This document shows positions 60,298 to 64,000 of a DNA stretch of 64,000 nt, piece by piece. Numbering within the stretch: position 1 is the first letter of the stretch; the number at the start of each line of letters is the position of its first letter. Source of the DNA: Mesorhizobium sp. 131-2-1. Its GTDB lineage: Bacteria; Pseudomonadota; Alphaproteobacteria; Rhizobiales; Rhizobiaceae. The translations under genes and the position numbers were made by a program. The notes beneath the pieces are model-generated. The model did not search any database and was not told the origin of the DNA. It worked only from the letters and a program-made list of their open reading frames with translations. Location: assembly GCF_016756535.1 (NCBI RefSeq), contig NZ_AP023248.1, positions 186,001 through 250,000 of the forward strand, given 5' to 3'.

Positions 60298-60529
60298 CCG
60301 CGCCGGACTCGAAAGCATCCTGGGGGTGCGGTTTGAGAGGGTCGTCTCTCCATCCCTTGTATTCCTGCAGTTGGCCAGGTTTCGAGGTCACTCTTCGTCG
60401 CTCTCCCGCGGGGTGGCTTCGGCACAGCTGGATGGGATCTTGCTTGTTCAGCGTCCGCTCCGGGTCGAGTTGACCGGCGACGGCGCCTGGATGAACTCGT
60501 GGTTACGCTAGACTGACGCGAGCGACGGA
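60298..60529 (+). pseudogene. Degenerate duplicate of the ndvB 3' end
   Basis: This segment matches ndvB 56735-57023 base for base over long runs: cgaaagcatcctggg, gtgcggtttgag, ggccagg-ttcgaggtcactc, ctcccgcggggtgg, ggcacagctggatggg, cagcgtcc-ctccgggtcgagttga, and ggttacgctag followed by the stop region. Deletions shorten it (232 versus about 289 bp), and the frame is broken. It is in the same orientation as ndvB, 3.5 kb downstream. The 190 bp before it (60106-60297) shows no match to ndvB and no gene that I can support. Confidence 0.85.
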
Positions 60530-60595
60530 TCAATGGCGCCTGCCCGCAGACTATTCGATGATGGCATCAAAGCTACTCGGTCTCGGCCGCCACCA

Positions 60596-61036
60596 TCAGC
60601 GATAGCCAACACACATCACATAATCGCGCAAAAGCGTCTCTTCTTGTTCCACCTCCAGCATGAGGGCCTCAAGCGCATCTCGCGCGTTGAGTACTCCGAT
60701 CGGTCGAGACTCCGCATCGGTGACGGGAATGTTTTTCAGCCGGCGCTCCTTCATGATCGACCAGACGTCGTGCAACCAGTCGGTCGGCCGGCAGATGACG
60801 ACATCTTCGGTCATAACCGACGATACCGCGATCTGGCAGGTTGAACCTTGGCATCGGCCGACCTGCCTTACGATGTCCGTTTTCGTAATAACGCCCTTCA
60901 AATGCCCATCGGGGCCGCAGACAACGACCAGGTCCGATGAGCCGCCAAGCAGTCGCGCTGCTTTAAGCAAGGGCGCATCATATCCAATAGTGGCCAGCCT
61001 CTTGTGGGCAATGGGTACGACTCTATCAACGAGCAT
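60596..61036 (-). CDS. CBS-pair domain protein
   Basis: This 146-residue protein consists of two CBS motifs (VVCGPDGHLKGVITKTDIVR; VMTEDVVICRPTDWLHDVWS; IPVTDAESRPIGVLNARDAL). The ATG at 61034-61036 follows GAGGACGAACAA. It lies 19 bp downstream of sdhD in the same direction and is probably the last gene of the DUF6522-sdhB-sdhC-sdhD transcript. CBS pairs sense adenylate energy charge, which would suit an operon for respiratory enzymes; this is inference. Confidence 0.88.
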   Translation of the reverse strand: MLVDRVVPIAHKRLATIGYDAPLLKAARLLGGSSDLVVVCGPDGHLKGVITKTDIVRQVGRCQGSTCQIAVSSVMTEDVVICRPTDWLHDVWSIMKERRLKNIPVTDAESRPIGVLNARDALEALMLEVEQEETLLRDYVMCVGYR

Positions 61037-61055
61037 TTGTTCGTCCTCCCCGCTC

Positions 61056-61439
61056 TCAGCCGCCCAAGGAGATACGCAACGTAGCGACAATGCCCGTTAC
61101 GGCCAGCGCGAAGCAGCCCAAACGAATCGCTATCAACACCGGAAATCTCGCTCCTGAATGAACGTAGTCCTCGATTACAACCTGAAGTCCGAGGGCCATG
61201 TGATAAAACAGCGCCACCAGCAGCAGCACCATACAGATCGTCGCGGACGGCATCCTGAGCCAGGTGACGACACCAGCATGGTCCCTGCCAGTGAGGGCGA
61301 TCACGGACGCCAGGAACCATATTGTCAGCGGGATCAGCGCAATAGCCGACACGCGCTCGGCCCACCAATGCCCGACGCCTTTGCTGGCCGAGCCAAGCCC
61401 GGTCGCGCGGCTTAGTGGTGGGCGCGTATGCTTCTCCAA
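61056..61439 (-). CDS. sdhD: Succinate dehydrogenase membrane anchor subunit
   Basis: This 127-residue protein has three membrane segments and SdhD landmarks: WWAERVSAIALIPLTIWFLA, then the haem/quinone segment ALFYHMALGLQVVIEDYVHS with the haem histidine in YHM and the quinone-site Asp-Tyr. It follows sdhC by 4 bp. With SdhC it anchors the complex II catalytic part in the membrane. Confidence 0.93.
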   Translation of the reverse strand: MEKHTRPPLSRATGLGSASKGVGHWWAERVSAIALIPLTIWFLASVIALTGRDHAGVVTWLRMPSATICMVLLLVALFYHMALGLQVVIEDYVHSGARFPVLIAIRLGCFALAVTGIVATLRISLGG

Positions 61440-61443
61440 CCTC

Positions 61444-61842
61444 CTACCCCGCGATGTAGATGCTGAGCGCCCATGTTGCTCCGGTGAGCAACAAGCTGGC
61501 TATGACCACTGCCCAGCCGGAGGCATAGATCGTGCGAAGTTGAAAACCATATCCCGCGTCCCAAAACAAATGCCGGATCCCACCGCAGAGATGCATGAAG
61601 AAGGAAAACGCGCCTCCAATCATCAAGAGCCGTCCGATCCATGATCCTATGACGCTTTGAACCGTGGAGAATGCTTGCGGGCCGGTTGCGGCGGCAGAGA
61701 GCCAGATCACCAGGAACACCGCAAAGGCGCTCAGGACAACGCCGGTGATGCGATTAGCGATCGAGAGAACCGAGGTAAGCTGCGGTCTGTAGATTTGAAT
61801 GTTGGGCGAGAGCGGCCGCCTGCGGCTGGCAATAGTCTTCAT
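61444..61842 (-). CDS. sdhC: Succinate dehydrogenase cytochrome b556 subunit
   Basis: This 132-residue protein starts MKTIASRRRPLSPNIQIYRP and has the SdhC signature: SIANRITGVVLS and the haem-binding FFMHLCGGIRHLFWDAG. It has three membrane segments. The ATG at 61840-61842 follows GAGGGGAAAG; the frame extends ten codons further up into the ribosome site region. It is 10 bp after sdhB. Confidence 0.94.
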   Translation of the reverse strand: MKTIASRRRPLSPNIQIYRPQLTSVLSIANRITGVVLSAFAVFLVIWLSAAATGPQAFSTVQSVIGSWIGRLLMIGGAFSFFMHLCGGIRHLFWDAGYGFQLRTIYASGWAVVIASLLLTGATWALSIYIAG

Positions 61843-61852
61843 TTCTTTCCCC

Positions 61853-62719
61853 TCAGCCTGTCCGCTCGACAAGCATTTTCTTGATCTCGGCGATTGCCTT
61901 TCCAGGATTCAGTCCCTTGGGGCAGGTGCGCGTACAGTTCAGAATCGTGTGGCATCGGTAGAGCCGGAAAGGATCCTCCAGATCATCGAGCCGCTCGCCA
62001 GTCGCCTCGTCGCGGCTGTCAATGAGCCAGCGGCAGGCATGCAGCAGCGCGGCAGGGCCGAGGAAGCGATCGCCATTCCACCAATGACTGGGGCACCCCG
62101 ACGTGCAACAGAAGCAGAGAATGCACTCATAGTAGCCGTCAAGCTCAGCTCTTTCGGCCGGCGACTGAAGGCGCTCCCGTTCCGGCGCAGGCGCCTTGGA
62201 GTGGAGCCAAGGTTCGATGAGGCTGTATTGGGCAAACATATGCGTGAGATCTGGAACCAGATCCTTGATGATCCTCAGATTGCTCAAGGGGTAGATCGTT
62301 GCTGGCTCGTCCGTTTCGGCTATGTATCTTGTGCAGGCCAGCCAGTTCGTACCGTCGATGTTCATCGCACACGAGCCGCACACGCCCTCCCGGCATGAGC
62401 GGCGAAACGTCAGGGTCGGGTCGACCTTGTTCTTGATCCAGATGAGGGCGTCCAGAACCATCGGACCGCAGTCGTCGAGATCGATTTCAAAGATGTCTAT
62501 GACCGGATTGTCGCCGGAGTCGGGATCGTAGCGGTAAATCTCGAATGTCTTTACACGCGCTGCGGCCGCCGCAGGCACAGGCCAGCGTTTCCCTTTTCCT
62601 ATGCGAGATTCTTTACCTACGCCGAGTTTCCTAGGCAGCGGAAACCGTTTCAACACCGTCACTTGGGGGAGTTGGTCCGAGGATTCTATGAGAAAGGGGC
62701 TTCTTTTATCCTCGGTCAT
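61853..62719 (-). CDS. sdhB: Succinate dehydrogenase/fumarate reductase iron-sulfur subunit with N-terminal extension
   Basis: This 288-residue protein has the 2Fe-2S motif ([21 protein letters not shown]) and the 4Fe-4S/3Fe-4S motifs ([29 protein letters not shown]) of SdhB. About 50 extra residues precede the usual start ([13 protein letters not shown]), including [20 protein letters not shown]; the family is normally about 235-260 residues. Its ATG overlaps the stop of the DUF6522 gene by 4 bp. The usual order is sdhC-sdhD-sdhA-sdhB; here the order is B-C-D and sdhA is absent. Confidence 0.93.
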   Translation of the reverse strand: MTEDKRSPFLIESSDQLPQVTVLKRFPLPRKLGVGKESRIGKGKRWPVPAAAAARVKTFEIYRYDPDSGDNPVIDIFEIDLDDCGPMVLDALIWIKNKVDPTLTFRRSCREGVCGSCAMNIDGTNWLACTRYIAETDEPATIYPLSNLRIIKDLVPDLTHMFAQYSLIEPWLHSKAPAPERERLQSPAERAELDGYYECILCFCCTSGCPSHWWNGDRFLGPAALLHACRWLIDSRDEATGERLDDLEDPFRLYRCHTILNCTRTCPKGLNPGKAIAEIKKMLVERTG

Positions 62720-63009
62720 CCGCTTGGCCTTCGAAGTGCCCTGGGCAGAGCGTGATCGCCAAAATCGACGGCAGATTGCTGGATGATCCGTCCGGCGTCG
62801 TCGACAATGATCTGGAACCGACGGTTGCCTAAAAAGAATGTCAGCCGTAAGCGCCCAGCATCGGCACCTTCTCCGCGCTCATGCCTGCTCGCTATCTTAC
62901 CTTCGCGGATGAGAGACTGGACAACCGAAGGGTCAACATTAAGCCCCTTGCCAATGATCGCGGCATCGACCTGCACTTCGTCGTCTTCGAATTTGATCGC
63001 CGCCATCAT
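62716..63009 (-). CDS. DUF6522 family protein
   Basis: This 97-residue protein starts [20 protein letters not shown] and has the DUF6522 pattern ([40 protein letters not shown]). It is the first gene of the sdhB-sdhC-sdhD-CBS operon and overlaps sdhB by 4 bp. Function is unknown. The helix-turn-like middle might bind nucleic acid or protein, but no evidence is visible. Confidence 0.78.
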   Translation of the reverse strand: MMAAIKFEDDEVQVDAAIIGKGLNVDPSVVQSLIREGKIASRHERGEGADAGRLRLTFFLGNRRFQIIVDDAGRIIQQSAVDFGDHALPRALRRPSG

Positions 63010-63239
63010 CGATCCCTGTTGCGGCGACCCTTCATGGGCGGCCGTTTCCAGTCCGCAACATCGGCAGGAAACTGCTGCTCGGTTCCACGTCAGGCTCGAT
63101 CAGCCTTGTGCCGGCCTATCGTTTTACTTTGGTTCGACCATTGCCGGCCCGGATCACCCGCCGGCTTGCGACGGGCCAACCATGCAACTCCGACACAACA
63201 GCAGGACTGACGATATCCATCTCCTGCGAGGGCGATGCC

Positions 63240-63893
63240 CTAGCCCACAATGTTGATGTGGTTGTGGACCCTGACGACGCCTGGCGCTCGCCAAGCAGTT
63301 CGCTCGGCCTCCTGCTTTTCCGACCACGAACTTACCGTCCCAGCGAGGCTTACATCGCCTCCATCGGCGGTGACGCTGATCTGCTGCGCGTCGACCTCCG
63401 CGCTTCGCTTGAACGCGTTTTCGATCTTGACCTTGATCTCCACAGGGGCCACGCGCGGCTTCACCACCACACGATTGATGACGCCCTTGACGCCGTGCAG
63501 TTTCCGCGTGGCGACTTCAGCCTGATTGCGCTGGTATTGCCACTCGGCGTCGCCCTCTAGGGTAAGCCAACCTTCTTTCGCGATGACCTTGAACCGCTCG
63601 TGGGAAGAGGGAAGCTCGAGGGAGATTGCCTCGATTGCGGCCCGTGCGAGTTCCGGATCAGTCTTTTGATGGCTGGATGGAAGGCGAACTTCAATGTCGT
63701 TGGCGATGCCGAGGACTCCTTTGACTCGCTTCGCCGCATTCTCCGCCTGGTACTTCTGCATATAGAAAGGGACGTAGCCGGTAAGCGAGACGACGCCGTT
63801 TTTGACGGTGACACCGACATCGGTGGCAGTAATGTCAGGGTCCCAATTCAGTTCGCTTTCCAAGTCTTGCTTGATATCTTTGTCGAATCTCAT
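63240..63893 (-). CDS. Protein with three BON domains
   Basis: This 217-residue protein contains three BON repeats: MRFDKDIKQDLESELNWDPD with VTVKNGVVSLTGYV, RAAIEAISLELPS with VIAKEGWLTLEGDAEWQYQR, and IENAFKRSAEVDAQQ with ISVTADGGDVSLAGTVSSWS. BON domains bind phospholipid or act in osmotic-stress proteins of the OsmY type. No signal peptide is seen. The ATG at 63891-63893 follows AAGGAA; the frame opens 15 codons earlier. It precedes the DUF6522-sdhB operon with a 230-bp gap in which I see no gene. Confidence 0.93.
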   Translation of the reverse strand: MRFDKDIKQDLESELNWDPDITATDVGVTVKNGVVSLTGYVPFYMQKYQAENAAKRVKGVLGIANDIEVRLPSSHQKTDPELARAAIEAISLELPSSHERFKVIAKEGWLTLEGDAEWQYQRNQAEVATRKLHGVKGVINRVVVKPRVAPVEIKVKIENAFKRSAEVDAQQISVTADGGDVSLAGTVSSWSEKQEAERTAWRAPGVVRVHNHINIVG

Positions 63894-64000
63894 GTCGCAG
63901 TTCCTTATAAATGACCGGCAAGCCGGGCCAATCGGCATTTCATGCGCCTAAGAAGGTCGCCTCGACGCAGGTGACGGCGTTGCTGCCGTTACACGCGGCA

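Noticed and set aside
63108..63560. 150-codon plus-strand open frame
   Set aside because: Mostly antisense to the three-BON gene, with no domain.
1..64000. tRNA genes, rRNA, CRISPR arrays and intact insertion sequences
   Set aside because: None could be recognised by reading. Without a tRNA or repeat search I cannot exclude a divergent tRNA.

Overview
The window reads as chromosome of a high-GC alphaproteobacterium of the Rhizobiales, probably close to Mesorhizobium/Phyllobacteriaceae. This is inferred from a full-length cyclic beta-1,2-glucan synthase (NdvB), DUF982, DUF1127 and DUF6522 small proteins, duplicated polyamine-type ABC transporters and a heterotetrameric sarcosine oxidase. I saw no rRNA, tRNA, insertion sequence or CRISPR array.

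Region 1 (1-20.2 kb) is a creatinine-to-glycine catabolic locus. Creatininase opens creatinine to creatine, two divergent creatinase paralogues split creatine to sarcosine and urea, and SoxBDAG oxidises sarcosine to glycine while passing the methyl group to tetrahydrofolate. Two PotABCD-like uptake systems, two related LysR regulators and a GlxA/AraC-type regulator next to sox surround the enzymes. A 71-codon reading frame that looks coding lies just downstream of the first creatinase.

Region 2 (20.2-32 kb) holds a DUF982 protein, a ClC channel/transporter divergent from a MarR regulator with a perfect palindrome between them, a cyanide-insensitive-type bd quinol oxidase (cydAB), and a sulfur assimilation run (cysJ, cysI, 1-Cys peroxiredoxin, metB).

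Region 3 (32-36 kb) is a small ECF sigma-factor regulon. Four sites of the form GGAAC-N16-CATC precede the sigma gene, a DUF4142/cupredoxin pair, a GTP cyclohydrolase I gene and a decayed Rieske-domain gene. A patatin-like gene here carries a single-base frameshift.

Region 4 (36-48.4 kb) is an accessory stress and redox region: hydantoinase A, 7Fe ferredoxin, group III truncated haemoglobin, CBS-BON protein, universal stress protein, two Rnk/GreA-like proteins, DUF488, LysR, 5-formyl-THF cyclo-ligase, a stand-alone cytochrome c oxidase subunit I and a Tim44-domain protein.

Region 5 (48.4-64 kb) starts with the 2,854-residue NdvB. It is followed by gene-poor DNA with decayed copies (an Rnk-like pseudogene and a degenerate duplicate of the ndvB 3' end), a baeRF-type protein behind a striking 26-bp inverted repeat, a candidate structured RNA and a DUF1127 gene. 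It ends with a DUF6522-sdhB-sdhC-sdhD-CBS operon that lacks sdhA, and a three-BON-domain protein. Most high-GC open frames antisense to these genes are shadows and are not annotated.
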